Source of the DNA: Bosea sp. Tri-49
GTDB taxonomy: Bacteria; Pseudomonadota; Alphaproteobacteria; Rhizobiales; Beijerinckiaceae
Direction of reading: 5' to 3'
Assembly: GCF_003952665.1 (NCBI RefSeq)
Contig: NZ_CP017946.1
Location: forward strand, 3,904,501 to 3,968,500
DNA length: 64,000 bases
Shown here: positions 1-9,229 of the stretch, piece by piece
Numbering within the stretch: the stretch's first letter is position 1
Layout of the letters: the number at the start of each line of letters is the position of its first letter
Program-made: the position numbers and the translations under genes
The notes under the pieces: generated by a model
Database searches by the model: none
The model's input: only the letters and a program-made list of their open reading frames with translations
Told to the model about the DNA's origin: nothing

Positions 1-245
1 TCGATCCGCAAGGGAAAGCGCTGGCGCGCCTGCGCCCATTGCTCGACGGACAGGAGCCGATGGTGCTGCTCGAGGGCGATTCCATCGTCGAGGCACACCG
101 GGAAGGGCTAGACGGCTTCGGCGTCTGCGAGATCATCAGCGAGGTGCTGTCGCCCTCGAGCCGCAAGGTCACGGTGGTCGCCGCCAATGAGGGCTGGGAA
201 GCCTGCTGGCGGATCGAGCACGACCGCGTCTCGCGCATCTATTAG
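1..245 (+). CDS. C-terminal fragment of an unrecognised protein
   Basis: An open frame enters from the left edge, reading from base 3, and stops with TAG at 243-245. About 80 residues are visible. A TTG at 39 could act as a start, but the frame is open upstream with coding-like composition, so I read this as the tail of a longer gene. The visible tail includes LLEGDSIVEAHREG and ends WRIEHDRVSRIY. It has no membrane segment and no motif I recognise. It lies 121 bp upstream of the unknown gene that opens the PBP/SEDS operon, on the same strand, so it may belong to that system. Function unknown. Confidence 0.55.
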   Translation, partial: DPQGKALARLRPLLDGQEPMVLLEGDSIVEAHREGLDGFGVCEIISEVLSPSSRKVTVVAANEGWEACWRIEHDRVSRIY

Positions 246-366
246 GATCGCAGGATCGTCATGGCCCGCACGCGAAAACGGCTCTGGCGTTCACAAAGGC
301 GGGCTCGGCCCGCCTCGTCGCGACCGTATTTCTATCCCGACTTTTTCGCCCGAGTGAGCTGACGCC
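246..366 (+). other. short intergenic leader of the PBP/SEDS operon
   Basis: This 121-bp gap separates the upstream gene fragment from the first complete gene of the envelope operon. I see no convincing terminator. No strong Shine-Dalgarno sequence precedes the ATG at 367. Co-transcription with the upstream gene is possible. Confidence 0.3.
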
Positions 367-1854
367 ATGGCCCTGCCCGATCTCATGGACCTGGTGATGC
401 ACGACCCGCGGCGGCTGACCAGCCTGCGCGCCGTCGCCGGCGAGCCAGGCGAGGCCATGCCCGGCATCGAGAATCTCTGGCGCAAGCCGGTCTTCAGCCT
501 GATGGCGGGCGGGCAACCGACCAAGGACGGCAAGGCCTCGCTGGAAGACCTGATCGATCGCCATCGCAGCATCGCGCTGACCGATGGCGGCAGCGGCCCG
601 CAGCCGATCGACGTGCCCTTCACCTCGCTGGTGGTGCTGACCGCCGAAGCGCTACCCGGCGCCCAGGAACTCGGCCGCTTCCTCGCCGACCGGATCGAGC
701 AGCGCTTCCGCGACGTGATCGATCCCGACATCGGCGTCACCGTCCATGTCGAGCAGAGCCTGCACGCGACCGCGCCGGTCGCGGTCTATCTCGGCCATGG
801 CGTCTACGCTCCGCCGGCCGACAACCGGCTGCCGCATGGCGAGGTGGTGATCCGGCAGGATGCGCAGACCGCGATCGGCCAGCCGATCATCGGCGTCAAC
901 ACGCCGGGTGGGCTCTATTCCGGCCAGGCCCGTTTCGCCTTCTCGCGCAGCGAGATGCTGACGCCGGCGGTGCATCCCGACCTGCCCGGCGGCACGATCT
1001 TCTTCCTCGGGCGCTTTCCGGTCGACGCCTCCGCCCGCGATGCCGGCGGCCTGCCGCTGCTCACCGCTTTGCCGCAGACGCCGGAAGCGCGGGCCCAGGC
1101 GATCCAGGTCGAGACGCTGGCGCTGCCCGGCGGCAATGTCGATGCCCGCTTCGAAATCCTCGGTGTGCGCCCGCAGGTCGGCCGCGTCTCGCTCGGGCTC
1201 GTCGACGTCACGCTCGACCGCCGGCCGAGCCGCCTGCAGGCGCAGCCACCCAAGGGCCCGCATCTCGCCGTGGTCGGCCTCGCCATCCCCGAGAATTTCG
1301 GCGGAAAGCGCATGGCGCGCTACTGGGTCGAGCGCAGCCATGGCGGACGATTGATGTCGTCGGCCATGCTGGCCCAGCGCGACAGCATCGTCGTGCAGGG
1401 CCGCGACGCCCGCCGCTACGACCGGCGCGAACTGCGCTATAGCCGCGTCGGCGGCGAGTTCCGCGCCGAGAGCATGAGCTTCGACGGGCGCCGCCGCTCG
1501 CTGCTGATGCTGGAGGATGGCGAGTTCGGCTATATCGGCCTGCCGCGCGAACAGACCGCGATTGCCTTCGGCCCGGACCAGTCCTCGCGCGGCTACGGCA
1601 CCTTCGACTGGCTCGGCGAAGCGGTGCGCGTCCAGTTCGGCTCCGGTGTGGTCGAGCGCCTAGACGATCTCTATGATCACAACCCGGTCGGCTTCATTGC
1701 GGCCGCGCCCGGCGGCGTCGCGGTGCAATCGGCCGGCGACATCTGGCTGCTCGGCGGCCGCAAGCCACAGGCCGCCGGAACCAGCATCATTCCGCCGAAC
1801 GGGCCCTTCGTGCTCGGGCCGCTGGTGGTCGAGCTTCGGGAGGCGACGCCATGA
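367..1854 (+). CDS. unknown protein, first complete gene of the PBP/SEDS operon
   Basis: A 495-residue protein with no signal peptide or membrane segment, so probably cytoplasmic. I do not recognise a family. The N-terminal ~150 residues look like a small alpha/beta domain (GRFLADRIEQRF, then IGVTVHVEQ and VAVYLGHGVYAPP). The C-terminal ~170 residues are beta-rich and Gly/Arg-rich (SRVGGEFRAESMSFDGRRRS). They could be a degenerate beta-sandwich such as FHA, which I cannot show by eye. The TGA overlaps the ATG of the penicillin-binding protein gene (ATGA at 1851-1854), so the two are almost certainly translationally coupled. This points to a regulatory or scaffold role for the downstream pair. 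That role is inference. Confidence 0.75.
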   Translation: MALPDLMDLVMHDPRRLTSLRAVAGEPGEAMPGIENLWRKPVFSLMAGGQPTKDGKASLEDLIDRHRSIALTDGGSGPQPIDVPFTSLVVLTAEALPGAQELGRFLADRIEQRFRDVIDPDIGVTVHVEQSLHATAPVAVYLGHGVYAPPADNRLPHGEVVIRQDAQTAIGQPIIGVNTPGGLYSGQARFAFSRSEMLTPAVHPDLPGGTIFFLGRFPVDASARDAGGLPLLTALPQTPEARAQAIQVETLALPGGNVDARFEILGVRPQVGRVSLGLVDVTLDRRPSRLQAQPPKGPHLAVVGLAIPENFGGKRMARYWVERSHGGRLMSSAMLAQRDSIVVQGRDARRYDRRELRYSRVGGEFRAESMSFDGRRRSLLMLEDGEFGYIGLPREQTAIAFGPDQSSRGYGTFDWLGEAVRVQFGSGVVERLDDLYDHNPVGFIAAAPGGVAVQSAGDIWLLGGRKPQAAGTSIIPPNGPFVLGPLVVELREATP

Positions 1855-4508
1855 GCCATCCGCTCTTTCGCGGCCTGAAGCGCAGCGTCACCACTGTGGC
1901 GGTCGGCACCGTCACCATCGCCGGCTTTCTCTGGCTCTCGGGCGGGCTGATCGGCGAGCTCGCTGCCAGCCGCGCCTGGATCAAGCAGCCCGATTTCACC
2001 GAGACCAGCCGCTCGAACGAGGACCTGTTCCAGCAAGGCGTCGCGACCGGGCTGATCTGGCTCGACCCCGCCGGCCCGGTGATCCGCTCGCAGCCATGCG
2101 AAGCGCTCTACGACGCCTCGCTGACCGTGCCGACCCCGCAAGGCGCCAAGGAGTTCTCGCGCACCTTGCTCGACCGGCTCTGCAACCTGCCGGCCGGCGC
2201 GCAGATCCGCTCGGAGATGCTGGCCTGGAACAACTCCTTCCTGATCGCCGGCGCTCGCGACGACCGTGCGCCGGACCGGCGCTGCGCCGACGGCACGCCG
2301 TTGACGCTGCCGGTGGTGCCGGCCGGCTGCCGCCCGTCGAGTTGGACCGCGCGCGTCGCCCAGACCACCGATCTCGCCGCACCGCTCAACGTGATGCCGA
2401 ATGCGGTGCCGCCGCCGCGCGATTTTTCCGATTTCGCCAAGCGCCGCGCCAACCAGCTCTCCGACTGGGCCCTGTTCGGGCCCTTGAGGGCGCCGGATGA
2501 CAGGCTCGTGCTCTCGACCCGGCTGCCTCCCGGCAATCGCCGCGTCACCGTCGACATGATCCTGGAGCCGGCGCGCATCGCCGTCGGTAATGAGCGGGTC
2601 AATCTCGATCCCAAGCGCGACGAGCAGACCGTGCGCATCGCCGGCCTCTCGATCGCGGCCGAGCGCGTCTGCTCCGACAGCGACGAGTTCGCAACCTGCG
2701 CCGAGGAGGCCCAGCAGGGCCTGCCGCATGGCTGGCGCTTCTCGATCACCGGGGCGCGCCGCCGCGATGTCGAGATCAGCTTCGAAGGCCAGCCGGTCCG
2801 GGCGGTGCCGCCGCGCGCCCGCGAAGTTTTGGGCGGGCCGGGCGTCCAGAGCGAGGACGGCAAGGTCAAGCTCTGGCGCTCCTCGCATATCGAGGCCGAT
2901 TGCGAGCGGGCCAAGACCAAGCTGGTCTGTGAGCTCGGCTGGCGCGGCGCGGTCACGCAGCGACGCACCGGCGCTGCCCGCGCCCTCTTCTTCGCCGACG
3001 GCACGCCGGCACTCGACAATAACGGCGTGCCGCTGCCGATCGTCGATGAGCTCGGCCTGACCGCGATGATCGGCTATGGCGCCGGCGATGTCGGCTCGCT
3101 CTCGGCCGCGCTCGGCCGGGCCCGTACCCGCGAGAACCTGACACTGACGATCGAGCCGCGCCTGCAGAAGCTGGTCCAGGAAGCCGTCTACGAGCATATG
3201 GGCGAGCGCCTCGGCCGCGGGAAGCGCCCGCGCAAGCCCGGCCCGCTGCCGGTCAACCTTGCCCCCGAGCAGGAGCCGCCCGACCAGGGCGACGGCCGCG
3301 CCGTCGTGCTGCTGATGGATGCCGGCGACGAGCCCGGCTCGCTGCTCGGCCTGGCGAGCTGGCCCGATTTCGTGCCTGGCATGCACAGCTGGGACATCCA
3401 GGCGCTCTCCACCGGGCGCGACAGTGACTCGCCGCTCGCCGGCCATGGCTGGCGCGCCGGCGACGTTCACACCATGCCGGGTTCGACCTTCAAGCTGGTC
3501 ACCGGCCTCGCCAGCATCCTGGCGGTGCGCGAGCAGCCGCGCTTCGCCGACATGATCATGGGCCGGATGCCGCCGGCGCAGCAGGCGCAGGTCTTCGGCA
3601 TCCCCGGAGGCGGCGGCCTCAATGTCGACGGCGTGGCGATCGCCAATTATGGCGGCGCCGGCTTCAATGTCGGCATCCTCTCGCCGGCCCAGACCGGCTG
3701 CCCCGATGCCGGGCGCGGCGCGCAGATCGGCTTCTGCGAGGCGCTGATCAAATCGTCGAACCTGTGGTTCGCCGGCATGGCGCTGACCATGGACGGCCGC
3801 AAGGTCGGCGGGCGGCCGACGACAGTGCCAGGCCGCACCGGCACGATCCTGGCGCAGATGACCGAGCATCTCTATCCGATCACCCAGCCGGGCAGCCTTG
3901 CCCAGCCCGGCGTCGACCTGACGCGCGGCATTGTGCCGGGCGCGCAGCGGCTGACCGGCGAGGCGCTCGACCTCGCGGTCGAGGACAAGCGCAACGCCCG
4001 CCGCATCGACCTCGCCACCAACTCCTATGGCCAGGGCGTGCGGGCGACGCCGGTCGCCATGGCCTCGATCTATGGCTCGGTCGGTGCTCGCAAGGTCATC
4101 CTGCCGCGCGTGCTGAAACCAGTCTCGGACGTCGCCGAGACGCCGCTGCCGAACGAGGGCAAGCCGGTCATCCCCGGCATGGATCCGCGCCAGGCCGAGC
4201 CCTTCCTCGACGACGCCCAGCGCGGCCTGTTCGGCGTGGTCAACTCGCCGGGCGGCACCGCCGCGGGCGTGATGGCCTCGCTGCCGCCGGATATCCGCAA
4301 GCGCATCTTCGGCAAGACCGGCACGGCCGATACCACCGATGGCATGAACTCGGCCTGGTTCGCCGGCTGGATGGACAATGTCGCGGGGCGCAAGCGCGTC
4401 GCCTTCACCTGCCTGGTCTCGCATACGCGGGAGACCGGCGGACGCGCCTGCGGCCGCCTGATGGCCGGCCTGCTCGGCAAGGTCGCCGCGCTCGGAGACA
4501 AGAAGTGA
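1851..4508 (+). CDS. large penicillin-binding transpeptidase of a SEDS-PBP pair
   Basis: An 885-residue D,D-transpeptidase expected to crosslink peptidoglycan in the periplasm. One N-terminal membrane anchor lies at about residues 8-35. The transpeptidase domain starts near residue 425 with LTLTIEPRLQKLVQEAV. It carries all three catalytic motifs: STFK with Ser545 and Lys548, SSN at 635-637, and KTGT at 822-825. There is no glycosyltransferase-51 domain, so it is class B-like. The ~390 residues between anchor and catalytic domain do not look like the usual PBP dimerisation domain. They contain several Cys residues and beta-rich stretches, making the protein roughly 300 residues longer than FtsI or PBP2. 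It overlaps both neighbours by 4 bp and is followed by a SEDS gene, the classic partner arrangement (FtsW-FtsI, RodA-PBP2). Confidence 0.9.
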   Translation: MSHPLFRGLKRSVTTVAVGTVTIAGFLWLSGGLIGELAASRAWIKQPDFTETSRSNEDLFQQGVATGLIWLDPAGPVIRSQPCEALYDASLTVPTPQGAKEFSRTLLDRLCNLPAGAQIRSEMLAWNNSFLIAGARDDRAPDRRCADGTPLTLPVVPAGCRPSSWTARVAQTTDLAAPLNVMPNAVPPPRDFSDFAKRRANQLSDWALFGPLRAPDDRLVLSTRLPPGNRRVTVDMILEPARIAVGNERVNLDPKRDEQTVRIAGLSIAAERVCSDSDEFATCAEEAQQGLPHGWRFSITGARRRDVEISFEGQPVRAVPPRAREVLGGPGVQSEDGKVKLWRSSHIEADCERAKTKLVCELGWRGAVTQRRTGAARALFFADGTPALDNNGVPLPIVDELGLTAMIGYGAGDVGSLSAALGRARTRENLTLTIEPRLQKLVQEAVYEHMGERLGRGKRPRKPGPLPVNLAPEQEPPDQGDGRAVVLLMDAGDEPGSLLGLASWPDFVPGMHSWDIQALSTGRDSDSPLAGHGWRAGDVHTMPGSTFKLVTGLASILAVREQPRFADMIMGRMPPAQQAQVFGIPGGGGLNVDGVAIANYGGAGFNVGILSPAQTGCPDAGRGAQIGFCEALIKSSNLWFAGMALTMDGRKVGGRPTTVPGRTGTILAQMTEHLYPITQPGSLAQPGVDLTRGIVPGAQRLTGEALDLAVEDKRNARRIDLATNSYGQGVRATPVAMASIYGSVGARKVILPRVLKPVSDVAETPLPNEGKPVIPGMDPRQAEPFLDDAQRGLFGVVNSPGGTAAGVMASLPPDIRKRIFGKTGTADTTDGMNSAWFAGWMDNVAGRKRVAFTCLVSHTRETGGRACGRLMAGLLGKVAALGDKK

Positions 4509-7500
4509 GCGAGACCACCGCGCTGCGCCAGCTGATGGGGCGCTGGCTGACCTTGCGGCCGTTCCGCCTGCCACGCATCCGCATCGGCGGGGCTGGCGGG
4601 GCTCTGACCGGCCTGGTGCTGCTCGCGCTCTGCCTCGCCGTGCTCGGCTTCTGGTGGCACAACGCCACGCATCTGATCGAGAGCGCCCGGCCAGTGGTCA
4701 GCCTGGAGCGGCTCGACCTCGCGCTCGCCCGCGGCGAGACCGCGACGATCGGCCGGCGCGAACTCCTCCAGCCGCAGCGCTTCGACGCCGCCGAGGCGCG
4801 CCATGTCTCCCTCGCCCGTCAGCAGGACGGGCGCGTCACCATCCGCAACGTTGCCAACACCCGGCGGCTCTGGCTCGACTATGCCAACGGCTCGGGCAGC
4901 TTCTCGGCGCGCTGGCGCTTCCAGCCGGGCGATCGCATCGCCGCCGGTGCGCTCGCGATCGCGGTCGACGAAGCGCGGCCGGGCCGCCTTGCATTGACCT
5001 TGACCGAAGCCGGCCGCCCCGGTGCCCGCAAGCTCACGGTCGACTCGACCGGCCCGCTCTCGACGCTCCGGCTCGACGGCAATGCGCTCCCGGTCTGCCA
5101 GCCACTCAGCAGCGCCGACCGCATCCGCGGGGTCGTCACCGGCCTGATCGCCACCGACGAGCGCGGCGAGGACAAGCTCGTCTCGCTAGGCGGCCGCCTG
5201 ACCTGCTCGGTCCGCGAGGAGGCGCATATCGCCGCCAATGCCCTGCCGTTCAAGGCGCTGACCATCGTCGCGCGCGGCGGCGGCTATTTCCTCGCCCCGG
5301 GCGATGCCGTCGATGCGCCGCGCCCACCGGTCGTGTTCGCGCGCGGCAACCAGCGCATCACCGACTTCACCGACATCGCCTGGGAGCTCGACCCGGACGG
5401 GCCAGCGCGGCTCAGCCACATGATCATCGGCCGCACCCGCTATGCCGTCGAGATCGGCCAGGAATCGAACGGGCGCCTGCCGCTGCGATTGACGCCGCTG
5501 AGCAAGACCCACCGCTTCGCGCCCGATGACGCCGAGATCCTGCGTGCTGCGGCGACGACCGAGAGCGTGCGGCCGGTGGTGACACCGCCGCGCCAGCCCA
5601 TGTCGGCGGCCGAGCTCGGCAACCCGCTCTCCTCGCTCAATGGCGTCGAACGTATCGTGCGGCTACTGCTGACGCTCGGCATCGCCGTGTTCGGCGTGCT
5701 TTCGGCCATGCATCACGCCACCCTGTTCCGACGCAGCGCCATCCTTGTGCGGCTCGTCGGCGCACTCGGCTCGACCGCCTTCATCGGGGCGACGACCATG
5801 CTGGTGCTGGCCCCGGAACTGTCACGGCTCGGCGGCGCCTCGATCTCCTATGAGGCGGCGCTGCACGCTACCATCCTCGCCTATGCGATCGCCTGCATTG
5901 CGATCATGGTCGGGCCGCGCTTCACCACGCCGTTGCGCCTGACCTGGCTCGGCCTCGTCATGCTCTGCTGCCTCGGCAGCCTGACCCTGACGGCGCTCGG
6001 CATCGACGCCGAGAAGACCGACTTCACCATCCATGCCGAGAAGAACAAGCTCCTGTTCTTCGACCTGATCCCGGTCGTCGCGGTGGTAATCGCGTTCCAG
6101 CCGCAGCGCTCGATCGCGGCGCTGCCGCGCTCCTTCTTCATGGGCGTCGGCTTCAAGGACCAGTTGCTGCGCGCCGTGCCGGCGATCCTGATCCTCGCCG
6201 CCTTCGTCGCCTGGGGCGTGCTCGGCACCGAGACCGGTGTCGCCGGCTTCCAGCCGGTCGAGCTCGGCAAGATCGCGCTCGTGCTGGTGCTGGCGCATAT
6301 CTTCCTCGGCTTCTCGCGGATCGACTACTTCTACAACCAGCGCCACTACATCTCCTGGCTGACGGTCAGCCTCGCGACCGTGCTGGTCTTCATCCTGTTC
6401 CTGACCGCGGTGCCGTTCCTGAAGAGCGACTATTCGCCGGCGCTGATCATCATCGTCACGGCCGTCGTCCTCGCCTTCGCTTTCCTGCTGCCGAGCACGC
6501 TGAAGCGCCTGGTCGAGATCATGCGGGTCTTCCTGCGCCGTGCCGACGCGCCGCAGCGCAAGGCGCGCCGGCTCGGCTGGCCCCGCGGCGGCGTGCTGGC
6601 GCTGGTGCTCGTCATCCTGCTCGGCATCAATGCGGCGCTGATCTACGTCTTCCCAGGCCTCGTCACCTACGCAATCTCCGGCCAGTGGAACTTGCCCAAG
6701 GAACGGCTCGCTGCCATCGACGTGCTCGAGAAGGCGCGCGGTGGCCCCTTGCGCGTGCCGGCCGAGCGCCTGCTGACCTGGTACGATCTCGACCATGCCA
6801 CCAAGCGCGCCGCCACGGCGGCGCAGGAGCGCAGCCCGGACGTGATCCATCGCGATCTCGGTTTCCAGCTGCTGCAGTCCAAGGTCGCGCTCGCCGAGAT
6901 GCCGTGCACGCTGGCCAGGCTCGATCTCGGCCTCGACAAGACGCCGGTCGAGGTCCGCCGGGCGCTCGACGAATTGCCGCCCTCGCCGGTCTCGCTCTGC
7001 GCCATGCTGCCGGGCGCCCGCATCACCCCGATAGCCGAACGCAAGGGCGAAGAGCAGGACGAGACCGTCAGCCGCTTCACCGTCAGCGACCTCGTGCGGC
7101 TACCGGTGGTGCAGAACGACTTCATCGCCACCTTCCTGATGGTGCGCTTCGGCCTGCCGGCCGGGCTCGCCTTGCTGGCGGCGCAGGTGATCACCGTCTT
7201 CGGACTGCTCTGCCTGGCGGTCAGTCTTATGCGCGAGCGCGCCATGGGCTCGGCCCAGGAGGGCGCCAACAAGGGCATGGCGATCATCCTCGTCGGCATC
7301 GCCACGATCTTCGCGCTGCATTGGAGCATCTCCTGGGGCAACGCGCTCGGCCTCTTGCCGGTGATGGGCCAGCCGATGACCTTCATCGCCGCGGCGACCT
7401 CGCATCACATGCTGATGGCGCTGCCCTCGATCGCGATCGCCCTGATCGCCGGCCGCCTCGCGGCGATCCGCCAGCTCTCGCCGACCAGCGATCCGCCGCC

Positions 7501-7540
7501 CTGGGGCCTGTGGCGCGGGCTGACGCGGGCGGGGCTGTGA
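4505..7540 (+). CDS. SEDS-family (FtsW/RodA-like) membrane glycosyltransferase with long N-terminal extension
   Basis: A 1011-residue protein read from GTG at 4505, which overlaps the PBP stop (GTGA). SEDS proteins polymerise lipid II and usually have 370-500 residues. Here one TM segment (about 30-50) is followed by ~330 extramembrane residues. The stretch from ~60 to 160 (TIGRRELLQPQRFDAAEARH, RVTIRNV, FQPGDRIAAGALAIAV) resembles a degenerate FHA domain. The membrane core starts near residue 385. SEDS signatures are GFQPVELGKIALVLVLA (cf. QPSE...K), an Asp near 642 in KSDYSPALIII where RodA has QPDLGT, and a C-terminal WGNALGLLPVMGQPMTFIA. A ~140-residue loop separates the last TM groups. 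It probably partners the upstream PBP. Known: family and motifs. Inferred: the FHA-like call and a specialised role. Confidence 0.88.
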   Translation: MSETTALRQLMGRWLTLRPFRLPRIRIGGAGGALTGLVLLALCLAVLGFWWHNATHLIESARPVVSLERLDLALARGETATIGRRELLQPQRFDAAEARHVSLARQQDGRVTIRNVANTRRLWLDYANGSGSFSARWRFQPGDRIAAGALAIAVDEARPGRLALTLTEAGRPGARKLTVDSTGPLSTLRLDGNALPVCQPLSSADRIRGVVTGLIATDERGEDKLVSLGGRLTCSVREEAHIAANALPFKALTIVARGGGYFLAPGDAVDAPRPPVVFARGNQRITDFTDIAWELDPDGPARLSHMIIGRTRYAVEIGQESNGRLPLRLTPLSKTHRFAPDDAEILRAAATTESVRPVVTPPRQPMSAAELGNPLSSLNGVERIVRLLLTLGIAVFGVLSAMHHATLFRRSAILVRLVGALGSTAFIGATTMLVLAPELSRLGGASISYEAALHATILAYAIACIAIMVGPRFTTPLRLTWLGLVMLCCLGSLTLTALGIDAEKTDFTIHAEKNKLLFFDLIPVVAVVIAFQPQRSIAALPRSFFMGVGFKDQLLRAVPAILILAAFVAWGVLGTETGVAGFQPVELGKIALVLVLAHIFLGFSRIDYFYNQRHYISWLTVSLATVLVFILFLTAVPFLKSDYSPALIIIVTAVVLAFAFLLPSTLKRLVEIMRVFLRRADAPQRKARRLGWPRGGVLALVLVILLGINAALIYVFPGLVTYAISGQWNLPKERLAAIDVLEKARGGPLRVPAERLLTWYDLDHATKRAATAAQERSPDVIHRDLGFQLLQSKVALAEMPCTLARLDLGLDKTPVEVRRALDELPPSPVSLCAMLPGARITPIAERKGEEQDETVSRFTVSDLVRLPVVQNDFIATFLMVRFGLPAGLALLAAQVITVFGLLCLAVSLMRERAMGSAQEGANKGMAIILVGIATIFALHWSISWGNALGLLPVMGQPMTFIAAATSHHMLMALPSIAIALIAGRLAAIRQLSPTSDPPPWGLWRGLTRAGL

Positions 7541-7597
7541 GAACGGCCGCCACTCTCGGCCGAGACGCAGCGTAGGGCCGAGAATCTTGTGACGAGA

Positions 7598-7615
7598 AGG
7601 CGCTGATCAGCGCCT
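7598..7615. repeat. 18-bp perfect palindrome between convergent operons
   Basis: The sequence AGGCGCTGATCAGCGCCT is its own reverse complement. It lies in the 126-bp gap between the stop of the SEDS gene and the stop of the converging operon. It could form a cruciform, or a hairpin in either transcript, but no T-run follows. A terminator role is only possible. Confidence 0.5.
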
Positions 7616-7628
7616 CATCCGGCCTGAG

Positions 7629-7651
7629 ATGCTCGGGTCAAGCCCGAGCAT
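7629..7651 (+). repeat. 23-nt hairpin repeat (family with loop TCAAG), copy 1
   Basis: Nine-base arms ATGCTCGGG and CCCGAGCAT flank a TCAAG loop. CCTGAG precedes the unit (overlapping no arm) and GACG follows it. A second copy at 50615-50637 keeps the loop and flanks while its arms change in a compensatory way. It is intergenic, between convergent genes, as is usual for REP-like elements. Confidence 0.7.
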
Positions 7652-7666
7652 GACGGCTGAGTTGGC

Positions 7667-9163
7667 TCAGCGCCGCTGGATCTGGATCGAGAGCGCCTTG
7701 GGCTCTTCGACCTGGATCACCGGGAAGGCGATGATACCGCCGCGGATCGCGTTCGGATTGAAGACCACACGGGTCGCCGTCGATTTGGAGGCCACCACGG
7801 CAGGGCCGGTCCCGTTCTGGAACTTCGCCTTGGCCGGAGCGACCGGATCGAGCGCCAGCCCGCAGATATCCTGGCCGTTGATCAGGACGCTCGCCATCTC
7901 GCCGACATCGACCGCAGCCTCGCTGTAGCGCGGACGGATTTCGTAGATCTGGGCCTCGCAGGTGCTGCCGGCTGGCGCCGACAAGGTCACCAGCTTGGCC
8001 AGGACAGCGCCCGCGAAGACCGCAGGACCGCCCTGAGAAGCAGGGTTCCCCAGCGAGGGCGCCGTCGCATTCTGCTGACGGCTACCCTGCTGACCGGCTG
8101 CAGGCTGCGTCGCCTCGTTGGTCCCGGGCTGGGTCAATGTGGGCGGGGCCTGATAGGGACCCTCGGAGGGGCCGCCGCGCGTCAAATACCAGCCCGCTCC
8201 TGCGGCGCCGGCAAGCAGCACCAGCGCCGAGGCCGCGATCAGTGGCAGGCGGGACGAGGAGGCGGACGATGCCGGCTTGTCGCCGAGCACCGAGCGCCGC
8301 GGCCGGGGCGCCTGCGGGCTCTTCAGCACATCGGCGATCGAGGGCTCGTCCCCGGTGGGCCGCGGCTGCACCACAGTCTGCCCCTGCTGCAGCGCGGGCT
8401 GCGGCTCAGCGGGTTGCTCGGCGGTCTTGGGCTCGAACGGTCTCAGGGCCATCGAAGACGATCCCGACGTAGCCGGCCGTTCCGGCGCCGACGCCGCGGC
8501 CTGCGGTTCGAAGGAGCCGCTGCGCAGGAAGAGATCTATCGGCGCGGCGATGTCAGCGAGGGAAGAGACAACCACGATATGGTGCGGCTGGCCACCGAGA
8601 ATCTTGCCGAGGATCGCGACGGCGCGCTCGGCCTCGTCGCCACGCGGTACCAGCGCCAGCACTGGAGTGGCGCCATGCTCGGCATCGGCGAAGAGATGGC
8701 GGCAGCGGTCGATCTTGGTGGTGAGGTGGTATTCCTGCTGGGTGACGCGCGCTTCGGTCGCGATATCGGCGACGGAGAGGTCGATCGCGCCGGTGCCCCA
8801 GATCACCAGCTTGGCCTCGGCGGCCTTGTGCGTCACCGCTTCGCCATGGGCGAGCGCGCAATGGGCCGCGAGCGTCGGCACCATCCAGCTCTTGCCCTGA
8901 TCGATCGAGCCAGAGGCCGCAAGGCGATAGCTTCCGCCGTCCGGCAGGCCGAGGATCTGGCGCAAGGGCTCGCCCGGGCGCAGCAGATTGCTGTATTGCG
9001 TGCTCCAGGGCTCGCAGACCTCGGAACTCTCAGTCGCCAGCACGACGCGCGAAACCGGCACGCGTGCCGACCAGGCGAGCTTCTTCAGGATGATTGGCTG
9101 GTCGGTCGTCGGCACGACGACGAAGACACCGGAGCGCCTGACGTTCTGATCTCCCGCCATCAT
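7667..9163 (-). CDS. unknown single-pass membrane protein with Pro/Ala-rich linker
   Basis: A 498-residue protein, last gene of a - strand operon that converges on the PBP/SEDS operon. The first ~220 residues form a cytoplasmic-looking alpha/beta domain (GVFVVVPTTDQPIILKKLAW, VTPVLALVPRGDEAERAVAILG-type strands). A ~120-residue Pro/Gln/Ala-rich low-complexity stretch follows. One TM helix (LPLIAASALVLLAGAAGAGW) lies near residue 300. A second linker leads to a C-terminal ~130-residue beta-rich domain that would be periplasmic. The architecture suggests a bridge from cytoplasm to periplasm. No family recognised. The start could equally be the second ATG, 3 bp downstream. Confidence 0.75.
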   Translation of the reverse strand: MMAGDQNVRRSGVFVVVPTTDQPIILKKLAWSARVPVSRVVLATESSEVCEPWSTQYSNLLRPGEPLRQILGLPDGGSYRLAASGSIDQGKSWMVPTLAAHCALAHGEAVTHKAAEAKLVIWGTGAIDLSVADIATEARVTQQEYHLTTKIDRCRHLFADAEHGATPVLALVPRGDEAERAVAILGKILGGQPHHIVVVSSLADIAAPIDLFLRSGSFEPQAAASAPERPATSGSSSMALRPFEPKTAEQPAEPQPALQQGQTVVQPRPTGDEPSIADVLKSPQAPRPRRSVLGDKPASSASSSRLPLIAASALVLLAGAAGAGWYLTRGGPSEGPYQAPPTLTQPGTNEATQPAAGQQGSRQQNATAPSLGNPASQGGPAVFAGAVLAKLVTLSAPAGSTCEAQIYEIRPRYSEAAVDVGEMASVLINGQDICGLALDPVAPAKAKFQNGTGPAVVASKSTATRVVFNPNAIRGGIIAFPVIQVEEPKALSIQIQRR

Positions 9164-9229
9164 CTTCTCGCAGGCCCTGCCGTCCCCTTATGCCGGGCAA
9201 AAGCGCAGCTTTCCGCAACGCTCCCGACC

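Noticed and set aside
1677..4574. Open frame of 965 codons antisense to the PBP gene
   Set aside because: It mirrors the codon pattern of the PBP gene in GC-rich DNA, shows Arg/Ala/Gly-rich low-information protein with no domain, and the + strand protein has unmistakable catalytic motifs.
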